This document shows, piece by piece, positions 23,875-33,006 of a stretch of DNA of 64,000 bases (position 1 is its first letter; every line of letters begins with the position of its first letter). The stretch lies in the NCBI GenBank assembly GCA_002840755.1, contig PHBZ01000007.1:1-64000 (forward strand), read 5' to 3'. Made by a program: the position numbers and the translations under genes. The notes under the pieces are model-generated. The model did not search any database, was not told the DNA's origin, and was given only the letters and a program-made list of their open reading frames with translations. This DNA comes from Chloroflexi bacterium HGW-Chloroflexi-10 (lineage in GTDB: Bacteria; Chloroflexota; Anaerolineae; Anaerolineales; Anaerolineaceae).

Positions 23875-24254
23875 CTTTAGTCTCCTTATAGAATAAGACG
23901 ATGTTTCTCTGAAATTTGTTCCAATTGGAGACTATGCCGGGTGATTTTCCCTTGAAGCGGTGGGTGCAGCGGATTGGAATGCTAATTTGAAGCGGTTTAA
24001 CACGGGATTTCCATCAAGAATCTGCCTCCCGGTGCAGGTTTATCAGCTGGCCGATGCACGTAGAGTTTTTATCATTTCCCAAATTATGGGATATTTGTGA
24101 TAATAAGTGGGGGATGAGACGCAATAATTAAGAGTATACTGATAAAAAGTGGGTATTCAATTGTTAAAGTGCTGCGTTTATTCAGGTGCCGTTATGCCTT
24201 AAAGTATTCGTTTTAATCGTCTCCTTACCCTCGCTTTGGATCGGGACTACGCCC

Positions 24255-24374
24255 TCACAAAAAGACGTTCAGGATAACGTCGCTACGACTCCTTCCTTCA
24301 CAAAAAGACGTTCAGGACAATGTCGCTGCGCTCGGAGCGCTTTGCGTCGGCTTTGCGTCGGAGCGCTTTGCGTA
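24255..24374. repeat. Nested direct repeats
   Basis: TCACAAAAAGACGTTCAGGA occurs at 24255-24274 and 24298-24317, 43 bp apart. Just after, GGAGCGCTTTGCGTCGG recurs with a short unit CTTTGCGTCGG in between (24335-24374). The stretch 23875-24970 has no convincing gene; it holds these repeats, the AGGCAGG hairpin and a terminator. Confidence 0.6.
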
Positions 24375-24672
24375 TTCGTGCTAAAAATTCCAATCGGAAC
24401 GAATGTCTTTTCGGAAAATGTCCCCCACCCATGGTGGCGCCCCGGCTGGAAAGAGCAGATATGCTGATTCCCTGGCGGTATTCGTTTTGGAACGAATGGG
24501 GGACGAATGGGGAAGGGAATAAAGCAGGAATGCTAAAGCAGGAACCAGGAATTCGGAATTAGGGAAAAAAAGTGATGAGGGATGAGAGTTGGTGATGCGG
24601 GTCATTCGTTCTCCTTTGACAGAACACATGTTCTGCGCCATGAATTGATTATGACGAATATTCCCGGGATTG

Positions 24673-24738
24673 ACAACCTGCCTAAACAGGCAGGTTGTTT
24701 AGACAAATATTGCACAAAAAGGCAGGTTGTGTAGACAA
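24673..24738. repeat. AGGCAGGTTGT hairpin and duplicate
   Basis: ACAACCTGCCT (24673-24683) and AGGCAGGTTGT (24688-24698) form an 11-bp hairpin with a 4-nt loop. AGGCAGGTTGTGTAGACA recurs at 24720 as a direct copy of AGGCAGGTTGTTTAGACA. It is a small local duplication of unknown role. Confidence 0.5.
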
Positions 24739-24913
24739 GATACAAGAAAGGGAAGGGGAAAGAACAGTGAGGAGTGGTGAGTAATGAGGCAGCGAACAGA
24801 AAATAGGAATTTGGAATCAGGAAGTACCAGGATAAAGGTGGGGGTAATTAAGGGCGAAAAAAGAGAAATCCACAATGAGTCTCTTTTCGGATGACTCGAT
24901 CTGCTATTAAAAT

Positions 24914-24945
24914 AAAGCTCAAAAAGCATATGCTTTTTGAGCTTT
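24914..24945 (-). terminator. Palindromic terminator behind the serine hydrolase gene
   Basis: A perfect 32-bp palindrome with arms AAAGCTCAAAAAGCAT sits 25 bp after the stop of the minus-strand gene. The arms end in A/T runs on both sides, so it could stop transcription in both directions. Confidence 0.75.
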
Positions 24946-24970
24946 GTTGTTTATTTGCCGAATCGCCGGT

Positions 24971-26137
24971 TTATGGAATACGATATACCGTTGAGAGGAT
25001 TTGAATCATGGTTTTGACGCTTGCTACCGTGGCGTCTGATGACCCAAAACTGGAAACGTAGAGCATATCGGTTGATTGATCATAAAACAATTGGGTTCCG
25101 AGCACGCCCATATGTCCGGTCATCCTGGGGAGGAATCCCAGAGCGGGGAAAAATTTTTCGAATTGCATTTGCATGAAACCGTTGCCATAGGCAATTCCGG
25201 ACATAAATTCATAATCGAATTTATGCAGCGACTGCAATGTTTCCTGGGTGATGATTTTATTCTGATATAAAGCGCGGATATAGAGCGCCAGATCATCTAC
25301 AGTGGAAACCACACCGCCGCCGGCCCAGTCGATACTGACACTTTGTAATTGGCTGATTTCGTGCCCGTTGACCCATGCTTCGGCGATTGGTCGCTTACCA
25401 TTCGCGGGTTCGGAATAGAACAGCAAATAGGTATCCTTCATCTCCAATGGGTCGAAGATGACCTGGTGCAGATTTTCATGGAAAGGCTTGCCGGAGACGG
25501 ATTCGATGATTAATCCTAACAGGATGTAGCCGGTGTCGGAATAATGATAGCCATGCCCGGGAGCGAAAAATGCCGATTGATGCTCACGTGTAAACTGGAC
25601 CAATGCCTGCGGGGTGAAGAAAGTATCCGGAGATTGATAAAGAGACTCCATCAGACCGTTGTCTTCCAAGGCAAAATAATCCGCCACGCCGCTGGTATGT
25701 GAAAGTAAGTGTTGAATGGTCACCTGATCTTTGTAATCGACGCCTTCCACTACAAAGAGATTTTCCAGCATGGCACCATCCAGATATACATGTATGGGAT
25801 CATTAAGTTGGATTTTACCTTCATCGACCAGGCGACCGATGAGTGTGGCGGTAAACAATTTGCCAACACTGGCTACATGAAAGGGCTGGTCGGTTTGAAT
25901 GGACGCGCCATTTGTTTTTCCGGCGGCATATTTCAGCAGGAAATCCTTTTGGGGCGCATCAATATAGATCAAAGCTGAATATACAGAATTCTTTTCATTC
26001 AAATTATTGTCAACCATGCCCTTTATCTGTGAAATGGCCTGGTCTTTGGTGACCGGTCGGGAGTTTAACCAGAAGAGTACGGCGATGATGATGACAAGCA
26101 GCAGAAATAAAATTCCAATAATTTTTAAGATCTTCAT
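24971..26137 (-). CDS. Serine beta-lactamase-like hydrolase (class C / PBP4* family)
   Basis: The 388-residue protein has one N-terminal membrane helix (about residues 4-24) and an extracytoplasmic beta-lactamase fold. The SxxK motif is FHVASVGKLFTATLIG, with the nucleophile Ser; the YxN-type motif is YHYSDTGYILLG; a late GHMGVLG stands where KTG is expected. This set is usual for esterase- or peptidase-like members of the family and does not point to antibiotic resistance. The ATG at 26137 has AAGGAG 7 bp upstream. It is transcribed away from a PadR regulator gene, which probably controls it. Confidence 0.85.
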   Translation of the reverse strand: MKILKIIGILFLLLVIIIAVLFWLNSRPVTKDQAISQIKGMVDNNLNEKNSVYSALIYIDAPQKDFLLKYAAGKTNGASIQTDQPFHVASVGKLFTATLIGRLVDEGKIQLNDPIHVYLDGAMLENLFVVEGVDYKDQVTIQHLLSHTSGVADYFALEDNGLMESLYQSPDTFFTPQALVQFTREHQSAFFAPGHGYHYSDTGYILLGLIIESVSGKPFHENLHQVIFDPLEMKDTYLLFYSEPANGKRPIAEAWVNGHEISQLQSVSIDWAGGGVVSTVDDLALYIRALYQNKIITQETLQSLHKFDYEFMSGIAYGNGFMQMQFEKFFPALGFLPRMTGHMGVLGTQLFYDQSTDMLYVSSFGSSDATVASVKTMIQILSTVYRIP

Positions 26138-26211
26138 ATTCGTTCTCCTTAGGAATATCACTTATAATAATATAACGAATAGTAATATCAAAAGTTGCAA
26201 TTGTCAATGAT

Positions 26212-26234
26212 TAATATATCTAAAAGAGATATTA
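26212..26234. promoter_or_regulatory. Operator candidate between serine hydrolase and PadR genes
   Basis: TAATATATC (26212-26220) and GAGATATTA (26226-26234) form an inverted repeat matching at 8 of 9 positions around TAAAA. It lies in the 128-bp divergent promoter region, 32 bp before the PadR start, and could be the PadR site. Confidence 0.5.
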
Positions 26235-26265
26235 CTGTTAAATGTGTGATTACAGGAGAAGTCTC

Positions 26266-26799
26266 ATGGAAATCGTCGTACTGGGTTTGCTCATGATTCA
26301 GGATTTAACGGTTTATCAGCTAAACCAGGCTTTTAAATCCGGCATCGCGTTGATTTACAGCGCCAGTTATGGCAGTTTATTAAACGCGATCAAGAAGTTG
26401 TTAGCGTCCAATGAAATCACTTTTATTGAAATGGTTGAGAATGGCCGAAATAAGAAGATTTACCATATCACGGAAGAAGGCAGGGCGCATTTTACTCAAT
26501 GGATGCATGCTGATATTGACGAAAACAAGACGGAAACGATGGCCTTATGCAAGGTGTTTTTTCTGGGGTTGGTGGATGCGGATAATGAGAAACGGAAAAT
26601 TCTTGAAAACATTGTTTCTGCAATCACTGCAATTGAAGAAAAATTAGGTCAGCTTTCCCAGAGGTTATCTCAATTGCAATTAACTGATGAAGAAATGAAA
26701 ATATATGGGTACCAATTTAAAACGCTGGATTATGGGATGCGATCGCATCAGGTTGCCAGAGAATGGGCGCAGGAATTGTTGGGTGAATTGCCGGAGTAA
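26266..26799 (+). CDS. PadR-family transcriptional regulator
   Basis: The 177-residue protein begins MEIVVLGLLMIQDLTVYQLN, the PadR winged-helix start. A recognition region with YSASYGSLLNAIKKLLASNE and the wing with NGRNKKIYHITEEGRAHF follow. The C-terminal half is a helical dimerisation domain (VSAITAIEEKLGQLSQRLSQ). The ATG at 26266 has AGGAG 7 bp upstream, so the longer frame to 26242 is rejected. PadR proteins bind near their own promoters and respond to small phenolic or lipophilic ligands. The divergent serine hydrolase gene is the likely target. Confidence 0.9.
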   Translation: MEIVVLGLLMIQDLTVYQLNQAFKSGIALIYSASYGSLLNAIKKLLASNEITFIEMVENGRNKKIYHITEEGRAHFTQWMHADIDENKTETMALCKVFFLGLVDADNEKRKILENIVSAITAIEEKLGQLSQRLSQLQLTDEEMKIYGYQFKTLDYGMRSHQVAREWAQELLGELPE

Positions 26800-26813
26800 G
26801 GGGTAAATTTGAG

Positions 26814-26935
26814 GCCGGCGCATTCCACCCCGGCGAATGTCCGACTTTGGAGATTTCTGGCAGAGAGCGGGTGGGTCTGGTTTAGGGCGAAAATTGATGA
26901 TACCCTGTACAGACCACCCCACCCTTGTCTCTTAG
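26814..26935. repeat. Dispersed structured repeat, copy 1
   Basis: Shares CCGGCGCAT, CAGAGAGCGGGTG (26861-26873), GTCTGGTTTA and CACCC-TTGTCT (26920-26932) with copy 2 at 30506-30612. CAGAGAGCGGGTG pairs with the CACCCTTGTCTCT end, and GGGTGGGTCTG pairs with CAGACCACCC, giving a long hairpin. It follows the stop of the PadR gene. Confidence 0.65.
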
Positions 26936-27046
26936 AAAGACAGGTGCTATTCGTTATTGGTTGAAGCAGGTGTTTCTGCGAAATGAAACCTGGACTAGGA
27001 TTGGTTAAGGTCTTGGTGTCGCTGTTCTTGCAAATAATACGTTTTT

Positions 27047-28099
27047 TTACTCGATGCTGTATTCATATATTGTGTAAAACGACTTAAAATTCCTGATTTC
27101 TTCTCCAATAATTCTAAGCGTTGAATTGTCTGTCCAGGATTCAGGTTTTAGTATTACTTCATCCATATTCAATAGGGTTAACGTTTGATTGGTCAGGGCA
27201 TCCCATATATATATTGATGATGATATTACTTTTTCAGTATCACAACTTGCCAAAGAATAAGCAAGGTATTTCCCATCTGGCGACCAACTCAATCTTTCTA
27301 ATTGCTCGCTTATCTCTATTTTTGTAGTATTTCCAGTTTGTAGGTCCGTAATCATTAAACCATCAAATGTAATCGCATAACGCCGGCCAGTTGGCGAAAA
27401 CTCTATTTCATAGCCGGGAAAAGAAGCTGTGGATGGAATCAGGGTTGTCCATGAGCCTGTTGAAAGGTCAAGGCGAAAAAGACCGTAATCGCCAAAATCT
27501 CCAGAATCTCCGGAAGGAAAGCAATAATTACCACCTCCGGAATACCCTAGCTCTATTGCAAAAAATAGAAAATTCCCTTCCGGGCTCCAGAATTTTGGAC
27601 TTAATAATCCCATAATATCGAGACTTTCCATATTGAATACATCTTTGAAATCTATAACCCATTTTGATCCGTCTTTACTTTGTACAATCAATGTTTGATT
27701 TCTTTTGTAACCGCAACTTGCGGCGAACCAATTCCCATCAGGAGAGACAACACTTGAATAAAAATTCATTTCTTCACAAGCTGCAGGAAATTGGGCTATT
27801 TGGGTTGTTTTCTCTTTCCTCGATTGTTGGTCCGCCTCTCGTTCTGCTGTTTGTATTGCTATGGCTGTAGCGCGCCATGCTGGCTGGGTGGACTCTACCA
27901 TTGGATTTGGTGTAAAGCTTGCCAAAGAAGTTTGGGTTGATATTGGAATAATTGCAAATACAGGTTCTTGTGTTTCAGTATAAGTTAATGCTACTGTTGG
28001 GTCCATCGAAATTCGGTTATCACAAGCTGATTGTAAGAGAGTAGAAAAAGCACCTACAAATAACATTATGAATGAATATATCGCTTTGGTTTTCATCAT
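27047..28099 (-). CDS. Beta-propeller (TolB-like) lipoprotein
   Basis: The 350-residue protein has a lipoprotein signal ending in LLQSAC (lipid Cys at 26). A Thr/Pro-rich stretch with possible coiled residues follows to about 105. The rest shows propeller blades with VSPDGNWFAASC, FWSPEGNFLFFA, FSPTGRRYAITFDG and WSPDGKYLAYSLAS, as in TolB/WD40-like (PD40) domains. It is anchored outside and probably binds a ligand or a partner. No partner lies next to it. GGGA precedes two consecutive ATG codons, so the start may be 28099 or 28096. It does not belong to an operon. Confidence 0.85.
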   Translation of the reverse strand: MMKTKAIYSFIMLFVGAFSTLLQSACDNRISMDPTVALTYTETQEPVFAIIPISTQTSLASFTPNPMVESTQPAWRATAIAIQTAEREADQQSRKEKTTQIAQFPAACEEMNFYSSVVSPDGNWFAASCGYKRNQTLIVQSKDGSKWVIDFKDVFNMESLDIMGLLSPKFWSPEGNFLFFAIELGYSGGGNYCFPSGDSGDFGDYGLFRLDLSTGSWTTLIPSTASFPGYEIEFSPTGRRYAITFDGLMITDLQTGNTTKIEISEQLERLSWSPDGKYLAYSLASCDTEKVISSSIYIWDALTNQTLTLLNMDEVILKPESWTDNSTLRIIGEEIRNFKSFYTIYEYSIE

Positions 28100-28140
28100 T
28101 GATTCCCTTTGTTTGTGAAAATGATTTTGTATTTGCCAAC

Positions 28141-28327
28141 GCCTAACGGTTTGCGATGTTGTCCCCGTAGGGAATACAAGCGCTGGGGTAGGCGTGGATT
28201 CAGCTCACCTGCACAGTGCAGCACACACGAAGCATAGTCCCCAGCGCCCAGTACACCACGTCAAGATGGCGGACCATCATTTTTCCCAAAAAGGGTACGA
28301 AGGTTTATTGAAAACGCTTTGTTGGCT
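28141..28327 (-). repeat. attC-like imperfect hairpin behind the nucleotidyltransferase gene
   Basis: GCCTAAC at 28141-28147 (GTTAGGC on the minus strand) and GTTGGCTGGC at 28321-28330 mark the outer ends. Nested inside, GCGCTGGGG (28180-28188) pairs with CCCCAGCGC (28239-28247). The order outer GTTAGGC box, imperfect inner arms, length near 190 bp, and position directly after a minus-strand stop codon resemble an integron gene-cassette recombination site. One outer box does not fit the consensus well, and no integrase is in the window. Confidence 0.35.
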
Positions 28328-28331
28328 GGCT

Positions 28332-29102
28332 TTATTCAACATGCTCACATAACTTTAAAATAGATTGTTTCATTGCAGGGTTGATTTCAAAATTCCTGTC
28401 TAAATATGATAATGCCGCAAGAGCTGATTCACGATTGCGCTGATAACCCTGTAGAAATTCAGGCAATAACCTGTCCATTGCAGGAATCCGTTTCTCATAG
28501 CGCCGCTCAATATTGAAATCATCTGCGGCGATTGGTCCGACTTTTTCGATTTTCTCTGATAGTTCCAGGATGCGATCAACCGCGTAACTTTGTATGAAAC
28601 GCATGGCTGATAATTTTTCGCCTCGCTGATCCCGTTTTAAACCAATATATAAATTTGTGAGCGCTTCACCAATAAGCCACTCTGTCGAAGGCTGTTGTTT
28701 TAGCTTGATTGGGCGTTTTGGAATGCCGATCTCGTCCGAGATGCCTTTTGCTTTCCAAACAACCCTGCCGGGAGAAAAGACCGCTGCTCCCAGCTCATCT
28801 TCATCAAACACTGCAAACTCGCAAAACACACCATCTTCATATAGTAGTTTATAGCCATCCGGGGTGTTCGCAAAGTAATATGCCACTGGCGCGATATTGG
28901 CCAACCAACCCAGATCTTCCAGATATTGGGGTTTACTGCCTGCTTTAACGATAACAAAGAAATCAAGATCGGAAAACTGATCCAAGCGGTTCAGCTCAAT
29001 CCCAACCGAACCCAATCCAATCAGAGCCAATGCACCCGGTTTCTTTGATAGTGCATTGCCGATTTCATCCAATCTGTTTAATAGTTTTTCAGATTTATGC
29101 AT
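28332..29102 (-). CDS. Nucleotidyltransferase-fold protein
   Basis: The 256-residue protein has the nucleotidyltransferase signature ALIGLGSVGIELNRLDQFSD followed by LDFFVIV: GS, then DxD about 12 residues later, which binds metal and NTP. A helical C-terminal domain (about 130-256) contains the conserved RFIQSYAVDRILEL segment, as in aminoglycoside-type transferases and related stand-alone enzymes. The substrate cannot be told; a small molecule or RNA are both possible. The ATG at 29102 is favoured over a TTG at 29117. An attC-like hairpin follows its stop, so it may be a captured cassette. A promoter -10 (TATACT) lies about 130 bp upstream. Confidence 0.75.
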   Translation of the reverse strand: MHKSEKLLNRLDEIGNALSKKPGALALIGLGSVGIELNRLDQFSDLDFFVIVKAGSKPQYLEDLGWLANIAPVAYYFANTPDGYKLLYEDGVFCEFAVFDEDELGAAVFSPGRVVWKAKGISDEIGIPKRPIKLKQQPSTEWLIGEALTNLYIGLKRDQRGEKLSAMRFIQSYAVDRILELSEKIEKVGPIAADDFNIERRYEKRIPAMDRLLPEFLQGYQRNRESALAALSYLDRNFEINPAMKQSILKLCEHVE

Positions 29103-29228
29103 ACTTATCCAGCTCAACCAGCCAATTATTGTGATACGTTGCCATTCTGCCCAGTGTATTCACCTTAAATCGGGCTGGTATGATGTTCGATCTGTGGGGC
29201 TGCGCACCCTGAAATAAAATAATTTATG

Positions 29229-29406
29229 AGAGTAGTATAGACTAGATGAAAAAATTGCGCAATCGAGGGGCGGGGTCGATGACAAGCATCTTTACAGGAT
29301 AGCATTATTGTAGCAAAATTTTTTTAGAGAAACAAAACAGCAACCGGTTATGGAATATTGCCTTTCCGGTATCAATCCCCCATTTCAAAAAATGCTATAC
29401 TACTCT
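29229..29406. promoter_or_regulatory. Mirror-image -10 boxes of two divergent genes
   Basis: AGAGTAGTATAG (29229-29240) and its inverse CTATACTACTCT (29395-29406) each contain TATACT, one reading left towards 28332-29102 and one right towards 29503-30465. The identical 12-bp surroundings suggest a shared binding site. Nothing else is evident in 29103-29502. Confidence 0.45.
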
Positions 29407-29502
29407 TATCGATCCGGATCATTCGGGGTGGGTGCTCAGGTTGTGTTATCGGTTTATAACGCATCTTGCACATCAGGAATACAGACACATGATTTCAAGA
29501 CG

Positions 29503-30465
29503 ATGAAAACGTTTCAAGATTATCTCCCCGCAAGGTCACGCTGTGGCGTGCTGCCCACGGCTGCACTCCTACTCAGCCTGGTCATCGCTGGCTCAGCATG
29601 CAACTCCACAACAATCCCTGAACCGCCAACCAGCCTTGAACCGGGCCGGGTCACCCATGGGGAGGATCATTACGGAACATTCTTCACCTATGTGCCCACC
29701 ACCGCCCCACAGCAGCCGGAAATCCTGGTGTTAGTGCATGGCACACCCGCGGAGGATCAAACCGAAGCGGAAGATGCCGAGTATTATGTGACCAATTGGG
29801 TTGATTTTGCCGAAACACAAGGTTTTATCCTCATCGTGCCCGTCTTTAACCAAGAGAATTTCAGCAGCCGCCTGGGCGACCATGCTTTGAGCGGTTATCG
29901 CGGCTTATTCGGGCGCGAAATCAACGCGGATGAATGGCTGCTGCGCCTGGTAAAAGCCTATCAGCAGACATTGGGCTTGGCGGATGAACCCTTTTATTTG
30001 TATGGGCATTCGGCCGGCGGGCAATTCATCGGGCGCTTCCTGGTGACTCACCCTGAGGCGGTTAAGAAAGCTGTTATTTCTTCCGCAGCCACTTACCCAC
30101 AGCCGACCACTACAGTAGCCTGGCCGTTTGGGATGGGCGAATTGCATACGGAGATTGAGTGGGATGCGGATACCGTCCGACAGGTGGATATCGTGCCCGA
30201 TAAACAGAAATGGCTGGCAGCCACACAGGTTCCGCTCACCGTGATCGTCGGGTTGAATGACACCGCGGAATTGTCTGCAGTGTTGATCCCCGGGCAGAAT
30301 GGACGCAATCGCTTCACTATCGCGCGGAATTGGATCGATGCTATGGCTGCATTTGCCGCAGAAAACGGATTGGAGAGTCATTTCAAACTGGAGATCATCC
30401 CCGGCAAGGGTCACAGTATGAGCGGCCTTATATCGTACAGTCAAGGGGCTTTGATCTCGGAGTGA
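29503..30465 (+). CDS. Alpha/beta-hydrolase lipoprotein (esterase-like)
   Basis: The start is taken at the ATG 29503 because it gives a lipoprotein signal (LLLSLVIAGSAC, lipid Cys near 33); an upstream frame from 29350 would bury it. The 320-residue product has an oxyanion segment LVLVHGTPAED, the nucleophile elbow LYGHSAGGQFIGRFL (GxSxG), a possible acid in IVGLNDTAE and the catalytic His in PGKGHSMSG. The pattern is like PHB-depolymerase-type esterases. It is anchored outside the membrane and may act on polymers or esters. A dispersed structured repeat follows its stop codon. Confidence 0.85.
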   Translation: MKTFQDYLPARSRCGVLPTAALLLSLVIAGSACNSTTIPEPPTSLEPGRVTHGEDHYGTFFTYVPTTAPQQPEILVLVHGTPAEDQTEAEDAEYYVTNWVDFAETQGFILIVPVFNQENFSSRLGDHALSGYRGLFGREINADEWLLRLVKAYQQTLGLADEPFYLYGHSAGGQFIGRFLVTHPEAVKKAVISSAATYPQPTTTVAWPFGMGELHTEIEWDADTVRQVDIVPDKQKWLAATQVPLTVIVGLNDTAELSAVLIPGQNGRNRFTIARNWIDAMAAFAAENGLESHFKLEIIPGKGHSMSGLISYSQGALISE

Positions 30466-30505
30466 TTTTCAGCAACGCCCACTGAAATTAGCGGTGTTTT
30501 GTAGC

Positions 30506-30612
30506 ACCGGCGCATGCCGCAAGGGACCAGGAGTATCTGACAGAGAGCGGGTGTGTCTGGTTTACGACAAAAAATGAGGTTGCCCGAAATGGCAACCCAC
30601 CCTTGTCTGTTT
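30506..30612. repeat. Dispersed structured repeat, copy 2
   Basis: CCGGCGCAT, CAGAGAGCGGGTG (30541-30553), GTCTGGTTTA and CACCCTTGTCTGT (30598-30610) match copy 1 at 26814-26935. An inner GGTTGCC/GGCAACC hairpin (30578-30584 with 30591-30597) replaces the inner part of copy 1. The outer stem is kept. Confidence 0.65.
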
Positions 30613-30692
30613 TCCCAAGAGCGGATCAACTCCTTAGGTATGCGGGCTAATGCCGAATAAAATTGTAATCTTCATTATGCCGGGTGTATGAT

Positions 30693-31646
30693 CTAATCAT
30701 GGTCCAAGACCTTTTCCCACGGTTCAGAGACGTCATGGTCCGCGCCCATCACCGAAAAATACAACGCATTGGCCGCCTGAGAGTACCCGCCCACAAAAGC
30801 CACTTTACAGCCCATCGCTTTCAATCGATGCAGGCCTTCAATCATCACGGCTTTACCCAATCCCTTACGCTGGTGCGCCGGCACAGTCGCCACCGGCTCA
30901 AAATAAGCCGTGCGGGAGAAATCGTCGAACCAGATCGTACAAAAAGCCGTGATCGAACCGTCATCCGCCACAGCGACTAAATCCAGGTCCCGCCGGTAAA
31001 GCGGCGCGCTCTGGATGTGATGGTACCATTCCGGGTGGTCCCGATTATCCCGCGCCACGGCAATATCATCCTGGTGAAAACCCAATCCGGAGGCATAGCA
31101 GCGTTCCAGAAATTCTAACCCGGCACCCAAAGAGCGGATCGTATACCCGGGAATCTGCGGCAGTTCCGGCAGCGCCTCATCCAGGCTGCGGCGGTGCTGT
31201 GTTTCGACATATTCTCCGTCTTCTACGCGGCAAAAGCCCCGGCTGGATAAAACGGTATGCGCGTCACTGTCCTTTGAATCCGCGTAGAACCACAGCTTGC
31301 GGCGGCCGTCCTTTGCTGTGGTTTGCATGCGCTCCTCCGCCGCCTGGATGACCTCCTGCAATAGTGCGTTTGTGGCAAAATCCGGATGGATGTTGGGATG
31401 TACCAAACCCGCAGCTTCCGCAGTCAGCACGGCGGCAATTTCGCCATACTCGGTTTCCCAGAAGATGATTTGCTCTTCAACGGGTAATTTTTCCAGATCG
31501 GCATTAACGAACCAGTACCAGTAATCCAGGCGCGCTACGTGCCAGCTCCATTCCCGCCGCTGGTTTTGCAGCATCACCTCCCGTAAAAAGGTACGGATAC
31601 GCCAGTAATCTTCTTCACTTTGGTAATTTCTTTGGATGAGTTTCAT
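30693..31646 (-). CDS. Tandem GNAT-family acetyltransferase
   Basis: The 317-residue protein has two GNAT folds. The second (about 165-317) contains the acetyl-CoA loop VPAHQRKGLGKAVMIEGLHR (Q/RxxGxG/A). The first domain (about 1-145) has the fold pattern (AAVLTAEAAGLVHPNIHPDF) but no clear pyrophosphate loop, so it probably binds substrate or is inactive. The target could be an amine on an antibiotic, a polyamine or a protein. AAAGGAAAA precedes the ATG. It is monocistronic and overlaps nothing. Confidence 0.85.
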   Translation of the reverse strand: MKLIQRNYQSEEDYWRIRTFLREVMLQNQRREWSWHVARLDYWYWFVNADLEKLPVEEQIIFWETEYGEIAAVLTAEAAGLVHPNIHPDFATNALLQEVIQAAEERMQTTAKDGRRKLWFYADSKDSDAHTVLSSRGFCRVEDGEYVETQHRRSLDEALPELPQIPGYTIRSLGAGLEFLERCYASGLGFHQDDIAVARDNRDHPEWYHHIQSAPLYRRDLDLVAVADDGSITAFCTIWFDDFSRTAYFEPVATVPAHQRKGLGKAVMIEGLHRLKAMGCKVAFVGGYSQAANALYFSVMGADHDVSEPWEKVLDHD

Positions 31647-32535
31647 GAGATTTTCCTTTAACTATTCCTGATACCCGGGTCAAAATAAACAGATCATCGC
31701 ATTGGAAAGAATGATCATAAGGGTGTTAACGGTTGAAATCCAATCGAAAGGACTGCTCATCTTCATTATAAAGAAGCAGACTGGTTTAACCTATCGGCCA
31801 ACGGTTCATATTTGTACTCTCCCCCCGGCCAGTAAGGTTACCCTATACCGCTGTTTACCAACACCCATTTTTCCGACAGAGGGCCATTCCACGATTTCAC
31901 GGATACCAATGCCATCAACCCAGGCGGGTATGGGATGCGGATAATTCCGAGTTAAGTTTGTTTGCGCTGGCAGGTGATGTTTTAATGCTAACCGCCGGCC
32001 CACATACCTGGCCCTGTCCTCCCGCTTTTATCTACATCAAAAACTGCCCGCCAATTTCGACTTACAGGTCAAAATTGTTTTCAGCCCGCCAGATCTAGAA
32101 ATATCTACGGTGTAAGTAGTGGGTATGGCGAGCGCCTGGTATTGGGTAACACTAGTTTTCCGCCGGATTGGATTATTATCGCCCGGTATATAACGGATTA
32201 AGGCAGCCTGATTGGCACCCTCGCCGCCTGACAGGGTTATAAACGGGATACGGTCCATTTGAGATTGGAACGCGACCAACAGATTTTCCGCAGCGCCTAC
32301 AGAGAATATGACAAACGCTGGACCTGGCTCAATGTCGATACTGAGCAAGAATGGTCCGAGGATACGCCCCTGGAAATTGCCTTCTTTGTTTACTTCATAA
32401 CCCAAGACCCGATAACGGCCAAATTCGCTGATTGGAGAATCATCTCAAAATAAAATAACCGGTCTTGCCTTTTGTAAACGGATCAGGAAAACATTCCAGG
32501 GGAATTAACATTCCTAACAACCTTCCAGTAATGGG
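31647..32535. other. Non-coding or decayed stretch
   Basis: Two minus-strand open frames are present (31806-32003, ending VTLLAGGRVQI; 32037-32405, beginning MGYEVNKEGNFQGRILGPF). They lie in the same direction and might be parts of one broken gene for a beta-rich domain, but neither has a ribosome site and no family is recognised. No other structure is visible. Confidence 0.4.
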
Positions 32536-33006
32536 CTAATCCTGGCCTTCCGCAGGTTCCTTTTTCTCTTCCCCAGTTTTGACGGATTTAACGGCCGCTT
32601 CGATTGCCGCTTTTGTGATATCGGTACCCATCGCAAACAATTTTTCGATAACCTGCTGCAAACCACCGGCGGGCAACTCTTCCTTTTTGAGCTCTACTTT
32701 ACCGTCCTTAGCGATAATAATCAGCCAGCCCAGCGGAATGTCCCTGTCTGAGCGGATTTCCGGTTTGTCTCCGGTTAAATCAAGAACCATGCCGCCGCGA
32801 ATTCTTTCAATAATAGACATTACAAAATGCGCGGCCGCAAAGACGCTCCCGACGATGACCGCAATTAATACCGGGTCTACCAAAACCCTGAGATTTTTAT
32901 CCGGAACGGCCTGTACCAACCCATATTTTGAAATCTCGGTGGATACATAGTCTCTGGTAATTTCATCATCGTAATGAACCAAAATCACTAATTCCTGGCT
33001 TTTCAT
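32536..33006 (-). CDS. Conserved-looking membrane-anchored protein of unknown function
   Basis: The 156-residue protein has an N-terminal domain of about 50 residues (ELVILVHYDDEITRDYVSTE), one membrane helix (DPVLIAVIVGSVFAAAHFVM, about 52-71) and a cytoplasmic-like C-terminal part with LDLTGDKPEIR and WLIIIAKDGKVELKKEELP. It ends in a charged tail. The ATG at 33006 has AAGGAG upstream; a frame to 33042 begins within that site. I do not recognise the family. It stands alone between decayed DNA and a divergently placed CorC-type gene. Confidence 0.65.
   Translation of the reverse strand: MKSQELVILVHYDDEITRDYVSTEISKYGLVQAVPDKNLRVLVDPVLIAVIVGSVFAAAHFVMSIIERIRGGMVLDLTGDKPEIRSDRDIPLGWLIIIAKDGKVELKKEELPAGGLQQVIEKLFAMGTDITKAAIEAAVKSVKTGEEKKEPAEGQD

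Noticed and set aside
32037-32405. 122-residue minus-strand frame
   Set aside because: Possibly part of a decayed gene with 31806-32003, but there is no start signal or family match, so it is not called as a gene.
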